This document shows, in pieces, positions 17,960-26,167 of a stretch of DNA of 64,000 bases; the stretch's first letter is position 1, and each line of letters opens with the position of its first letter. The stretch comes from Aminipila sp963524205. Lineage in GTDB: Bacteria > Bacillota > Clostridia > Peptostreptococcales > Anaerovoracaceae. The notes under the pieces are model-generated. The model was not told where the DNA came from. It did not search any database and saw only the letters and a program-made list of their open reading frames with translations. Where the stretch lies: positions 1-64,000 of the forward strand of contig CAURED010000013.1 of the NCBI GenBank assembly GCA_963524205.1. Reading direction: 5' to 3'. A program made the translations under genes and the position numbers.

Positions 17960-18733
17960 TTATAGTATTGTAAATCCGTATTTTTCAAAAACATCCTTCG
18001 CATACTCTGTTTGAAGAAACTCATAAAATTCCGTTATAGCTTCTTTATTTCTAGTTTCGCTTAATACGGCCATAGGATACACAATTGGCTTATGATAGTC
18101 TTGTGGTATGTCCTGAATGATAGCACCGCTTTTTAAGAGTAATGCATCTGTTTTATACACAAAACCACAGTCCACATTTCCCGTTTCCACATAATCTAGT
18201 ACGCTTCTAACATCTTTGCCTAAAATCAGCTTTGATCTTACCTGCTCTGTAATACCCAATGCGTCAAAAGACTGCTGAGCATATTTTCCTGCTGGGACTG
18301 ATTCCGGTGTACCAATTGCAATACTTTTCACTTCATCGCTTGCAAGAGAATCCATTGAAACCGAATCTTTGGATTCTTCTGATGCAATTAATGTTAAGGT
18401 GTTACCCAAAAGATTAACTCTTGTCTTCTCTTCTATTAATCCTTGTGTGTCAAGTTCATCCATGTGCTCTTCGGATGCAGAAATAAACAAATCACAAGGA
18501 GCCCCCTCTTCAATCTGTGTCATCAAAGCTCCGGAACCTGCAAAATTAAATAAAAGCTTATCAGTGGAAGTTTTTGCATACTCTGTAGAAATCTCATTTA
18601 GTGCATCAGTTAAACTTGCCGCCGCAGAAACATTTAAAGTTATGCTTTCGTGTTTTCCTTTATTGTTTCCACAACTTGTAAATATCATAGCAGCTATAAT
18701 TAATATTGCAGAATACATCACTATTTTTTTCAT
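17960..18733 (-). CDS. modA: Molybdate-binding lipoprotein ModA
   Basis: A 257-residue binding protein with a lipoprotein signal (hydrophobic stretch ending FTSCGN). The family motifs are NVSAAASLTDALNEI, FNFAGSGALMTQIEEGAPCD and SVDCGFVYKTDA-type sequence (VDCGFVYKTDALL). It captures molybdate (possibly tungstate) outside the cell for ModB. The start at 18733 is chosen because GAGG precedes it; an in-frame GTG lies 18 bases upstream without a good ribosome site. First gene of modA-modB-xdhC-moeA-like. Confidence 0.93.
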   Translation of the reverse strand: MKKIVMYSAILIIAAMIFTSCGNNKGKHESITLNVSAAASLTDALNEISTEYAKTSTDKLLFNFAGSGALMTQIEEGAPCDLFISASEEHMDELDTQGLIEEKTRVNLLGNTLTLIASEESKDSVSMDSLASDEVKSIAIGTPESVPAGKYAQQSFDALGITEQVRSKLILGKDVRSVLDYVETGNVDCGFVYKTDALLLKSGAIIQDIPQDYHKPIVYPMAVLSETRNKEAITEFYEFLQTEYAKDVFEKYGFTIL

Positions 18734-18768
18734 TATTATAATCCTCTTCACAATTTGTTTATATTTTA

Positions 18769-18797
18769 TTTATATAATTATCATACACTATATCCAA
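18769..18797 (-). promoter_or_regulatory. Candidate promoter of the molybdate operon
   Basis: On the minus strand TTGGAT (18792-18797), 17 bases, TATAAA (18769-18774), about 35 bases before the modA start. No ModE-like palindrome or Moco riboswitch was recognised in the short gap to the divergent gene. Confidence 0.45.
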
Positions 18798-18911
18798 ATG
18801 GATTTTAACATTAACTTTCCTTTAGATATTAAATTTGATCAAAATATTACAAATTATTTACCTGTTGTGGTAGACTATATACTGTAATTAACAAGAAAGG
18901 ATTTTTGTATT

Positions 18912-19589
18912 ATGAACGCTAGTACATTAGCAAACCATTCTGATAATCAATCTACGGAAGAATTTAAAGATGTTTTAATGGCATATGCTAAAATAAATAA
19001 GAATTATACTGCTGCCATTCGTGAAGTAAAAACAAAACTCGAAAATCTAGATGATGATTTTCAATTATTACATAAGCACAATCCTATTCATCACATGGAG
19101 AGCCGTGTAAAATCACCAGAAAGCATACTTGAAAAACTCCTGCGAAAAGGTTACGAATTAGACGCCAGAAAAATATCAAAGCAATTGCTGGACATAGCAG
19201 GAATACGTGTTATTTGTCATTATGTGGATGATATATATACAATTGTAGAACTCTTAAAAAGACAGGATGATTTAACCGTTATTAAAGAAGTGGATTATAT
19301 CAAAAATCCTAAACCAAATGGATACCGCAGTTTGCATTTAGTGGTAGAAATACCAGTCTTCTTTGTAAACAGAGTGGAAAATATCCCTGTAGAGGTACAA
19401 ATACGAACTATGGCTATGGATTTTTGGGCTAGTCTGGAACACCAGCTGAGATACAAATCGGAAGGCGAAATCCCAAAATTTATTGCAGATGAGCTGAAAG
19501 AATGCTCTGAAAACATTGCAAACTCAGATTTGCAAATGCAGAAAATTCATAGTTTTCTAGATGATTTGGACAAGTTTAGTCCTAAATAA
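18912..19589 (+). CDS. Small alarmone (p)ppGpp synthetase, RelQ/YjbM-like
   Basis: A 225-residue single-domain RelA/SpoT synthetase without HD hydrolase or TGS domains, the size of RelQ. It has DIAGIRVICHYVDDIY, the KPNGYRSLHLVVEIP substrate loop and the catalytic PVEVQIRTMAMDFWASLEHQ block with its conserved Glu and Gln. Such enzymes transfer pyrophosphate from ATP to GDP/GTP during stress. It is transcribed divergently from modA and ends at a strong terminator. Confidence 0.92.
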   Translation: MNASTLANHSDNQSTEEFKDVLMAYAKINKNYTAAIREVKTKLENLDDDFQLLHKHNPIHHMESRVKSPESILEKLLRKGYELDARKISKQLLDIAGIRVICHYVDDIYTIVELLKRQDDLTVIKEVDYIKNPKPNGYRSLHLVVEIPVFFVNRVENIPVEVQIRTMAMDFWASLEHQLRYKSEGEIPKFIADELKECSENIANSDLQMQKIHSFLDDLDKFSPK

Positions 19590-19608
19590 AAATATGATTT
19601 TTTATAAA

Positions 19609-19663
19609 TAATACCCCTTAACATGAATCAATTGAGAATTCATGTTTTGGGGTATTATTTTTT
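19609..19663. terminator. Bidirectional terminator between relQ-like gene and chemoreceptor 3
   Basis: AATACCCC-TT-AACATGAAT pairs with ATTCATG-TTTT-GGGGTATT, followed by a T run on the plus strand. It serves two converging genes. Confidence 0.85.
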
Positions 19664-19680
19664 AGATTGGTTGCATATTT

Positions 19681-21375
19681 CTATTCCTTTAATGTAAATT
19701 GGCTTACAAGTTCCTTAAGCATTTGTGATTGCTCATTTAATTCTTCACTGGTAGCTGCACTCTCTTCTGCTGTAGCAGAATTAGTTTGTACAACAACAGA
19801 CACTTGATCTATGCCTATACTTACTTGAGAAACTGCATCAGCCTGTTCATCTGAAGCTGTAGAGATTTTTCCAATTACTTCAGTTATCTGCATGGCCTGC
19901 TGGACGATATTTTGGAGCGACCCAGCCGTTGCATCTGCAATCCCAGTCCCCTTATTGACTGCATTTATAGCATTCCCAATTAACTCAGTGGTGTTTTTAG
20001 CAGCTTCTGCTGACTTCTGTGCAAGGTTACGCACTTCGTCTGCAACTACCGCAAAACCTTTTCCTGCTTCTCCTGCCCTTGCAGCTTCTACTGCAGCATT
20101 TAATGCAAGAATATTTGTCTGGAACGCAATATCTTCAATTGTTTTTATAATTTTACCAATTTCACTTGAATTTTCACTTATATCTCCCATTGCAACCATC
20201 ATATTTTTCATATGCTGGTCACAAGTATCCACTTCTTTCCCAGTGTTTTCAACAATCTGATTTGCATGGTGAATATTTTGGGCACTTTCTTTTATATGCT
20301 GTACAATATCTGAGATGGTTGCTGATAATTCTTCTATGCTGCTGGCTTGTTCAACTGCACCCTGCGAGAGAGCCTGTGCCCCCGCAGACATTTGATTTGC
20401 ACCAATTGACACCTGATCAGCCGATTCATTAATCTGATAAATAGCATCACTTAAATTAACATTGATGTTACGCATCGCTTCAAATATGTTTTTATACTGA
20501 CCAACATATTCTTCTCTGCATCTGGAACGAACTCTGAAATTACGTTCTGCCATCTGCCCTAAAACATAATTAATGTCTTCAATTATAGTTTTTAAACGTC
20601 CAGCCATAATTTTAAACTGGCTTGCTAAAATACCAAGCTCGTCTTTTGAGTCTATATTTAACTCTACATCTAAATTTCCATTTTCAACTTCTTCTGCCAC
20701 CTTAACAATTTGTGAAACACATTTAGAAATACTTCGGGCAATAAAAATCCCACTGATGCTGGCTATTAGAAAACTACTTACTATCAAAACAACTGTGATT
20801 ATTAAGAAAAATATACACATTTTCTGAAATTCATTAGTTAAATTTTGTCCAGCCTCTTTTTTTTCAAAATATAAATTGGCATAGGCAGTATATACTTTAT
20901 CGTATTGCGGATCCAATTCAGTCTTCATCTGCTGAAGCAGGTTAGGCTTTTCCTCTGCTGTAGCGTTTTTGCCTAGCTCTATGTATTTATCTTGTATTTT
21001 TCGATAAGTGACTACCTCCGTTTCTATATTAGATAAGAGTTTTTCTTCTTCTGCATCTACAATAGTATTTTTAACACTTTCGAAATATTTGCTATGTTTT
21101 TCTCTGATAATTTCAAGCTGCTCTTCTGCCTCCTGAATGTCTTCTTTCTTACTAAAAATAACTATATCCCGTACGGCCCTCCTACTGTCTGCAACCATTA
21201 CAATGGCGCCGCCTATGTCCCCAGTAGCAAAGCCAAATTTCTCAAGCGCAAAATCAGCATCTGTGCTGATTTTCTGCATTGAAAATATGGACGAAATTCC
21301 AGAAATACTTCCAAGAATTGTGACGATAAGAAATGATATGATTAGCTTTTTAGCTATCTTCATGTTTTTAAACAT
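19681..21375 (-). CDS. Methyl-accepting chemotaxis protein (4HB-type sensor)
   Basis: A 564-residue receptor. An N-terminal membrane helix (about 10-30) is followed by a helical extracytoplasmic sensor of about 150 residues resembling the four-helix-bundle MCP class, a second membrane helix, HAMP, and the signalling tip DIAFQTNILALNAAVEAARA. The open frame continues upstream to 21492, but that part encodes low-complexity sequence over a DNA repeat. The ATG at 21375 has AAAAGGAGAG nine bases before it and yields the standard MCP start MFKNMKIAKKL. It is not a close copy of the tandem receptors at 9812 and 12156. Confidence 0.92.
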   Translation of the reverse strand: MFKNMKIAKKLIISFLIVTILGSISGISSIFSMQKISTDADFALEKFGFATGDIGGAIVMVADSRRAVRDIVIFSKKEDIQEAEEQLEIIREKHSKYFESVKNTIVDAEEEKLLSNIETEVVTYRKIQDKYIELGKNATAEEKPNLLQQMKTELDPQYDKVYTAYANLYFEKKEAGQNLTNEFQKMCIFFLIITVVLIVSSFLIASISGIFIARSISKCVSQIVKVAEEVENGNLDVELNIDSKDELGILASQFKIMAGRLKTIIEDINYVLGQMAERNFRVRSRCREEYVGQYKNIFEAMRNINVNLSDAIYQINESADQVSIGANQMSAGAQALSQGAVEQASSIEELSATISDIVQHIKESAQNIHHANQIVENTGKEVDTCDQHMKNMMVAMGDISENSSEIGKIIKTIEDIAFQTNILALNAAVEAARAGEAGKGFAVVADEVRNLAQKSAEAAKNTTELIGNAINAVNKGTGIADATAGSLQNIVQQAMQITEVIGKISTASDEQADAVSQVSIGIDQVSVVVQTNSATAEESAATSEELNEQSQMLKELVSQFTLKE

Positions 21376-21782
21376 TTGTACACGCTCTCCTTTTTGTGTT
21401 GATTTAAGTTGAGTTAAGTTAAGTTGAGCCAAGTTAGTTGAGTTAATAACTTGGACTAAGCTAAACAAAGTATAATGTCTTATTAAATACATTTCCTACA
21501 GGCCAATCATCCATTTTACTAAATAGCGAATGGCATGCAAATATAATAAAAAACATTTAATATTTTCTATTAATTTATTAATATCATCTCTTCTCTTAAA
21601 TTTGTAGTTATCTTCCAAATTTACCGCCCATTGGGAATTATCATGATGATAACATTTTCTTTAAACCTTTTCAATCTAAATTTACAAAATATTCAAAAAT
21701 TTGACTTTTTAAATCAAATTTTGTCATTGAAAAGATCATAAATAACTAACTACCTGTCTAAATCCTGGTTTTTTGGATAAAA
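21376..21782. other. Intergenic region upstream of chemoreceptor 3
   Basis: About 400 bases without a gene. Bases about 21400-21450 are a run of degenerate AAGTTGAGTT/AAGTTAAGTT repeats. The rest is AT-rich with a short palindrome around 21643-21653 (ATCATGAT). No confident promoter or RNA was found. Confidence 0.45.
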
Positions 21783-21817
21783 AAAAGAGCTCCATTTTAA
21801 GAATGAAGCTCTCTTAT
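21783..21817 (-). terminator. Terminator of the HlyD/ABC-2 operon
   Basis: On the minus strand AGAGCTTCATT pairs with AATGGAGCTCT (one mismatch), followed by a run of eight T. It follows the permease gene ending at 21797 and overlaps its last codons. Confidence 0.7.
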
Positions 21818-22975
21818 TATTTTTATCTTTCTTCTGAAAAGTAGTACCCCTATGGGAACCCATACTGCCGCAAATATAGCACACCCTATTAAATAAGGTT
21901 TTAACAGCTCCAGCCCGATGCCTTTTAACATTACATCTTTCATAGGCGTTATAAAATAATACAGCGGCCATATTGCCTTTATAACGTCGGCAAATCCTGG
22001 CGCCATCATATATTCAGGCCATGCAAATCCACAGGAAAGGAAGGTTGGAACTGTCAAAAACATTGTAAATTGTACTGCATGCGCTACTTGCTCAAATATA
22101 GAGGCTATAATTAGCGCCATTCCCATTACAGCTCCTAAAAATACAATCTGGAATAGAATAAGTATAAATATATTCCCCTCCATTGGAAAGCCTGTTACAG
22201 CCATCGCAATTTTTAGACATGCCATCATACTTATTATACTACATCCACCCATAAGCATAAACCTGCGAACCATTAAGGACATCTTAACTATTATAAATTC
22301 TTTACTAAGATTCATCGGTAAATCACGCAGCCTGCTTTTCTCTTCTATCAAAACTGGAACTCCTGCTGCTAAAAATGCCTGTTGGATGAATATAGAAAGA
22401 AGTCCTGGAAACAAGTAGTAAAAGTACCCCAGCTGAGGGTTATACAATACTCTATCCACTAAATTTAAAGTATATGCACTTTGTTCCGCTTGATAAGGTA
22501 CTAGTGAACCTGCCTCTAAAAGCTTCATCTGAACGCCTGCATTAACTGTTTCAAAAATAGTATTTATAGCACTCATTACATTATTTCCATACATAAAGTT
22601 TGTGTTATCCATGAAAACTACTGCATGTGCTCCTTTTTTACCACTTAAGTCTTTTCCAAAATCCTCAGGAATTATAATAGCTCCGTGAATTTCACCTAAA
22701 AGAAGTTTTTCCTTTACCTCTTCAACAGAAGAAACGTCCTCTGTTATACTTAACGCTGGAGAATCATAAAAATAATCTATAATATCTCTGGAGGTTGCAG
22801 AATGGTCCATGTCATAAATTGCAATTGGAATGTCCTCTACAAAAATAGGGCTGAACATACCTCCAAACAACAACGTAAACGCCATAGGCACAAATAATAT
22901 AATCAAATAGGGCTTAATCTCCATGAACTTTTCTTTTTTTTCAGCAAGGGTCATACCTTTAAGTTCTTTAAACAA
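21797..22975 (-). CDS. ABC-2 type membrane protein (YhiI/YbhR-like), second of a pair
   Basis: A 392-residue protein of the ABC-2 permease class seen with HlyD-type adaptors. One N-terminal membrane helix is followed by a large extracytoplasmic domain of about 150 residues (VEDIPIAIYDMDHSATSRDI) and then five C-terminal membrane segments. It probably begins at TTG 22975, just after GGGGGTG and overlapping the end of the upstream permease by eight bases; an in-frame ATG seven codons later is the alternative. With its partner it would form an export channel. No nucleotide-binding subunit is encoded beside it. Confidence 0.85.
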   Translation of the reverse strand: MFKELKGMTLAEKKEKFMEIKPYLIILFVPMAFTLLFGGMFSPIFVEDIPIAIYDMDHSATSRDIIDYFYDSPALSITEDVSSVEEVKEKLLLGEIHGAIIIPEDFGKDLSGKKGAHAVVFMDNTNFMYGNNVMSAINTIFETVNAGVQMKLLEAGSLVPYQAEQSAYTLNLVDRVLYNPQLGYFYYLFPGLLSIFIQQAFLAAGVPVLIEEKSRLRDLPMNLSKEFIIVKMSLMVRRFMLMGGCSIISMMACLKIAMAVTGFPMEGNIFILILFQIVFLGAVMGMALIIASIFEQVAHAVQFTMFLTVPTFLSCGFAWPEYMMAPGFADVIKAIWPLYYFITPMKDVMLKGIGLELLKPYLIGCAIFAAVWVPIGVLLFRRKIKIIRELHS

Positions 22976-24137
22976 GTGGGGTCACCCCCAATCCATTTTT
23001 ATATTTAGCTCTCCACCAATTCTTAAATATTGTGGTCATAAGAATTATAAAAAGCTCTATCAATATATATACAGCAAAGAATTTAAGGGGTTCAGCTAAA
23101 TGATGTAATTCCAATTGTTTTAAGCAAAGATTTCTTATTCCGTTTCCATAATAAAAGAAAGGAATTCCCTTTGTTAAGGCTTGAAATCCAGAAGGCATTC
23201 CCCATATGGGATATGTATAGCCACCCAATACACTTGTTGGCAGAACCAGAATTGCAGAAATCTGAATAGCAAAAGTTCTGTCTGGCACAAGATTTCCCAC
23301 AATATAGCCCATATTTAAAATACACATAGCAAACATAACGGTCATTAATAGCCCGCCAAAGACTGTACTTCTATATGGCATATCAAAAAACAAATACTGA
23401 ACACCCAGACACAGAATAATAGATATGGTACTCATAATTGTCCAACCACTTATCACCTTTAGTTGGTTCAAATAGGTCCTAGGTTTAATTTGGTTTTCGT
23501 ATCCTCTTTCAGCCCCCTGCATGGCAATTCCTACTTGTATAACAGAGGCCAGCATTCCTATTAAAAGGTAATTTCTAAAGCTCTTTGTAGAATTATAAAG
23601 AAATTTATAATTTACGCTTATAGGTGCTACCATATTCATAACTTGTTCTGGAACAGTAGATAGCTTACCCTCAAAAACGTTCATCATATATGCAGCTTTT
23701 GTTGTAAGCAGGATCTCTGACATAGCTGTTTTAGAAGTGGTAACTACAGAAAGAGCTGCACCATCATATATAGTAAGAATTTTTGGTGCTTTTCCGGCAC
23801 GCATATCACTATAAAAGCCTTTTGGAATGATTATACCTGCATAAGCCTTATCTGTATCCATAAGTTCCCTTATTCTATTATCGTTATCCGCATACTCTAT
23901 AACATCAAAGTAATTGCTATCCTCTACAAAACCCGTAAACTTTCTACTAAAATCAGAGCTATCATGATTTACAATAACCGTTGGAATACTTGTAGGCACA
24001 TCCGCCTTCATTTCATAGCCTAATGCCAATCCAGACACTAAAGGTATAATGATAAATACCAGTGCTGCCATAACAAATCTTGGGTGTTTTAATTTAAACT
24101 TGTAGAATGCTACTGTTAGTTTGTTTGATTTAAGCAT
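22968..24137 (-). CDS. ABC-2 type membrane protein (YhiI/YbhS-like), first of a pair
   Basis: A 389-residue protein with the same plan as its downstream neighbour: one N-terminal membrane helix (about 25-45), an extracytoplasmic domain (PTVIVNHDSSDFSRKFTGFV, YAGIIIPKGFYSDM) and about five C-terminal membrane helices. The ATG at 24137 is preferred because AAGGAAAG precedes it and it directly follows the HlyD stop; an in-frame TTG at 24161 would add eight residues. It probably pairs with the next protein to export a drug, lipid or peptide through the adaptor. Confidence 0.85.
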   Translation of the reverse strand: MLKSNKLTVAFYKFKLKHPRFVMAALVFIIIPLVSGLALGYEMKADVPTSIPTVIVNHDSSDFSRKFTGFVEDSNYFDVIEYADNDNRIRELMDTDKAYAGIIIPKGFYSDMRAGKAPKILTIYDGAALSVVTTSKTAMSEILLTTKAAYMMNVFEGKLSTVPEQVMNMVAPISVNYKFLYNSTKSFRNYLLIGMLASVIQVGIAMQGAERGYENQIKPRTYLNQLKVISGWTIMSTISIILCLGVQYLFFDMPYRSTVFGGLLMTVMFAMCILNMGYIVGNLVPDRTFAIQISAILVLPTSVLGGYTYPIWGMPSGFQALTKGIPFFYYGNGIRNLCLKQLELHHLAEPLKFFAVYILIELFIILMTTIFKNWWRAKYKNGLGVTPLV

Positions 24138-24138
24138 T

Positions 24139-25128
24139 TTACTTTCCTTCATTTCTTCCAAAATCGATCATAGCGGTCATTCCTGAATATAATTCTTTAT
24201 CCATGCCTGAAATAGATATTTTTACGCCATATGACAATACATCAAAATCTCCATTTTCATTGGTTGCTCTTTTAGTCGCGAAATCAGGTTTTTTGTTAAT
24301 GACCGTTACAATACCTTTCCATTCATTATCTGGATATGCTGGGAAAGTAACTTTTACTTCCTGTCCCTGTTTAACTTTATCCAGATCTGTTTCTTTAACA
24401 TTTACTTCAACCCAAGGTTCATCATTCGTTGAAAGTGTTGCAAGCGGCATACCTGTAGAAATAAGTTCTCCCTGATTTACATTTATTGAAATAATAGTAC
24501 CATCTACAGGGGCTTTAATTTGTGCATCATCAAGATAACTGTTAACTTCTGCAATAGCACCATCTGCCTGGGCAACCTGAGACCCTGCTGCTGCAACATC
24601 CTCGCTTCTAGCCCCTTCGACAGCCATATTATAGGTTTCTTTCGCTGCAATATATTGCGCTTCTACCTGGTCAAAAGTTGCTTGTGATATTGCTTCTTCC
24701 TGTAGTAAAGTCTTCATTCTGTCATAAGTTTTCTGCGCATAATCAAACGCCGCTTTTGCCTGTGCCACTTCCTGACTTCTCGCTCCGTTTTGTGCCTTGT
24801 TTGCTATTGCTTGTGCTGCAGACTTAGCGGCCTCTGCCTGCTGTAATTTTGCCTGCACTGCTTCACTAGAAATCTTTATGATAACATCTCCTGCTTTAAC
24901 CTCATCCCCTTCTTTTACAAGAATCTCTCCAATATTTCCTGCAAGTTTTGAGTTTAAATCGATTTCTGTTGTTTTCACATTTCCCTGAACTATGAAATCA
25001 TCTTTTCCTTCTGCTTTACTGCTAAAAGACCAACAGCCTGCTACAATTAATGCAACTACTAGCACACCCACAAGTATCGCTGTAGTTTTTTTTGTTTTAT
25101 CGACTGCTGCTAATATTTCTTTTTCCAT
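24139..25128 (-). CDS. HlyD/EmrA-family membrane fusion (adaptor) protein
   Basis: A 329-residue adaptor. A signal-anchor helix lies at about residues 15-33. The split lipoyl domain follows (LNSKLAGNIGEILVKEGDEV, and later APVDGTIISINVNQGELI), separated by a coiled-coil hairpin of about residues 85-190 rich in Ala, Gln and Glu. A beta-barrel domain follows (VEVNVKETDLDKVKQGQEV). It links an inner transporter to outer parts in diderms; in monoderms such proteins assist export through the wall. It heads the two ABC-2 genes. Confidence 0.9.
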   Translation of the reverse strand: MEKEILAAVDKTKKTTAILVGVLVVALIVAGCWSFSSKAEGKDDFIVQGNVKTTEIDLNSKLAGNIGEILVKEGDEVKAGDVIIKISSEAVQAKLQQAEAAKSAAQAIANKAQNGARSQEVAQAKAAFDYAQKTYDRMKTLLQEEAISQATFDQVEAQYIAAKETYNMAVEGARSEDVAAAGSQVAQADGAIAEVNSYLDDAQIKAPVDGTIISINVNQGELISTGMPLATLSTNDEPWVEVNVKETDLDKVKQGQEVKVTFPAYPDNEWKGIVTVINKKPDFATKRATNENGDFDVLSYGVKISISGMDKELYSGMTAMIDFGRNEGK

Positions 25129-25151
25129 GTCTTATCTTCCTCTCTAAATTT

Positions 25152-25454
25152 CTAATTATTGTCCTCAACTTTAAGTCCTAATATTTCATAGCTTTCATTA
25201 CGCCTTTTAAAGCTGGCCGTAAGTATGTTTTCTTCAATTGTTCCCATAATCAGAAAAGGTTCTTCACCTAATGGAGACCTCAGTATCCCCCTTAAAGAAA
25301 GTTTCCCGCTTTCAGACATCGTTCCTGAAAATAAATGCTTCTTTCCTAAACAATCCAAGCTGCCTTCTATACTGTTGTCTAGTCTGCTTAAGTTAATAAA
25401 ACCCTTTTTAGGGCCCATAGGGCTCTTCAATACGATGGCATACTTTCCACTCAT
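25152..25454 (-). CDS. Small protein of unknown function, first gene of the HlyD operon
   Basis: A 100-residue soluble protein with no signal peptide or membrane helix. It is mostly predicted beta strand, with a repeated pattern of GTM/GTI and SLRG-type turns (SGTMSESGKLSLRGIL, LIMGTIEENILTASF), suggesting a small beta-barrel or sandwich. The ATG at 25454 follows GAAAGGAAG, favouring it over a start 15 codons upstream. It is the promoter-proximal gene before hlyD, so it is likely tied to the same export function or its sensing. I do not recognise the family. Confidence 0.65.
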   Translation of the reverse strand: MSGKYAIVLKSPMGPKKGFINLSRLDNSIEGSLDCLGKKHLFSGTMSESGKLSLRGILRSPLGEEPFLIMGTIEENILTASFKRRNESYEILGLKVEDNN

Positions 25455-25484
25455 TGAATGCTTCCTTTCTCTTAAACCATATTT

Positions 25485-25512
25485 ATTATACATTTGCATG
25501 GTTTTTTGACAA
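25485..25512 (-). promoter_or_regulatory. Promoter of the HlyD/ABC-2 operon
   Basis: On the minus strand TTGTCA (25507-25512), 16 bases, TATAAT (25485-25490). Its -35 lies on the same bases as the -35 of the divergent tetR promoter. Confidence 0.6.
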
Positions 25513-25534
25513 TTGTTCCTATATAATGTATTTA
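25506..25534 (+). promoter_or_regulatory. Promoter of the TetR gene, overlapping the divergent promoter
   Basis: TTGACA (25506-25511), 17 bases, TATTTA (25529-25534). The 8-bp palindrome ACAATTGT overlaps both -35 elements, a natural place for a TetR operator. A bound regulator would block both directions. Confidence 0.55.
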
Positions 25535-25562
25535 TTAAAATTTAAAATAACGGAGGTTCCTT

Positions 25563-26147
25563 GTGGCACAATCTATAACAACTGAATTAACAAAACGCCT
25601 TATGGCAGATTCTCTAAAAAAATTAATGGCTCAAAAGCCTTTAAATAAAATAAGCATTCGAGAAATAGTTGAGGACTGCGGAGTAAACCGCCAGACCTTT
25701 TACTATCATTTTCAAGATATTTATGCTCTTCTTGAGTGGATTATTAATCAAGAGATTGTTTCCGTTTTGGAAGACACTGAAAGCTTTCTGACTTGGCAGG
25801 AAGCTGGTCTTTATCTTCTTAAATATTTGGAAAAGAACTCTACCATCGTTCTTTGCGCTCTAAATTCCCTTGGTCGTTCTGCTATCAAAAAGTTTTTATA
25901 TACCGACGTGGTAAAAGTTGCTACACAAATCATTACACAGATTTCATCTGATATTAATGTTGACGAAGAATCCTTCAATCATGTAGTACACTATTACTCA
26001 ATTTCTTTCGGCGCTTTGCTAGAAGACTGGCTTTCCAACGGCATGAAACGCTCTCCAGAAGAAGTCATCGACATTTTAGATACAATTGCTTCTGGTACAG
26101 CCCGAACCGCATTGGAGCGATTTGCTATGAAATCTAAACCAGTCTGA
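25563..26147 (+). CDS. TetR-family transcriptional regulator (DhaS-like)
   Basis: A 194-residue regulator. The N-terminal helix-turn-helix is ISIREIVEDCGVNRQTFYYH (about 31-50), where NRQTFYYHF is the typical recognition helix. The C-terminal ligand domain resembles the DhaS-type subgroup. It starts at GTG with GGAGG six bases before it. It is divergent from the HlyD operon and convergent with the TolC-like gene, so it most likely regulates the export locus. The inducer is unknown. Confidence 0.88.
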   Translation: MAQSITTELTKRLMADSLKKLMAQKPLNKISIREIVEDCGVNRQTFYYHFQDIYALLEWIINQEIVSVLEDTESFLTWQEAGLYLLKYLEKNSTIVLCALNSLGRSAIKKFLYTDVVKVATQIITQISSDINVDEESFNHVVHYYSISFGALLEDWLSNGMKRSPEEVIDILDTIASGTARTALERFAMKSKPV

Positions 26148-26167
26148 TATCTAACACCTTTTCTACA

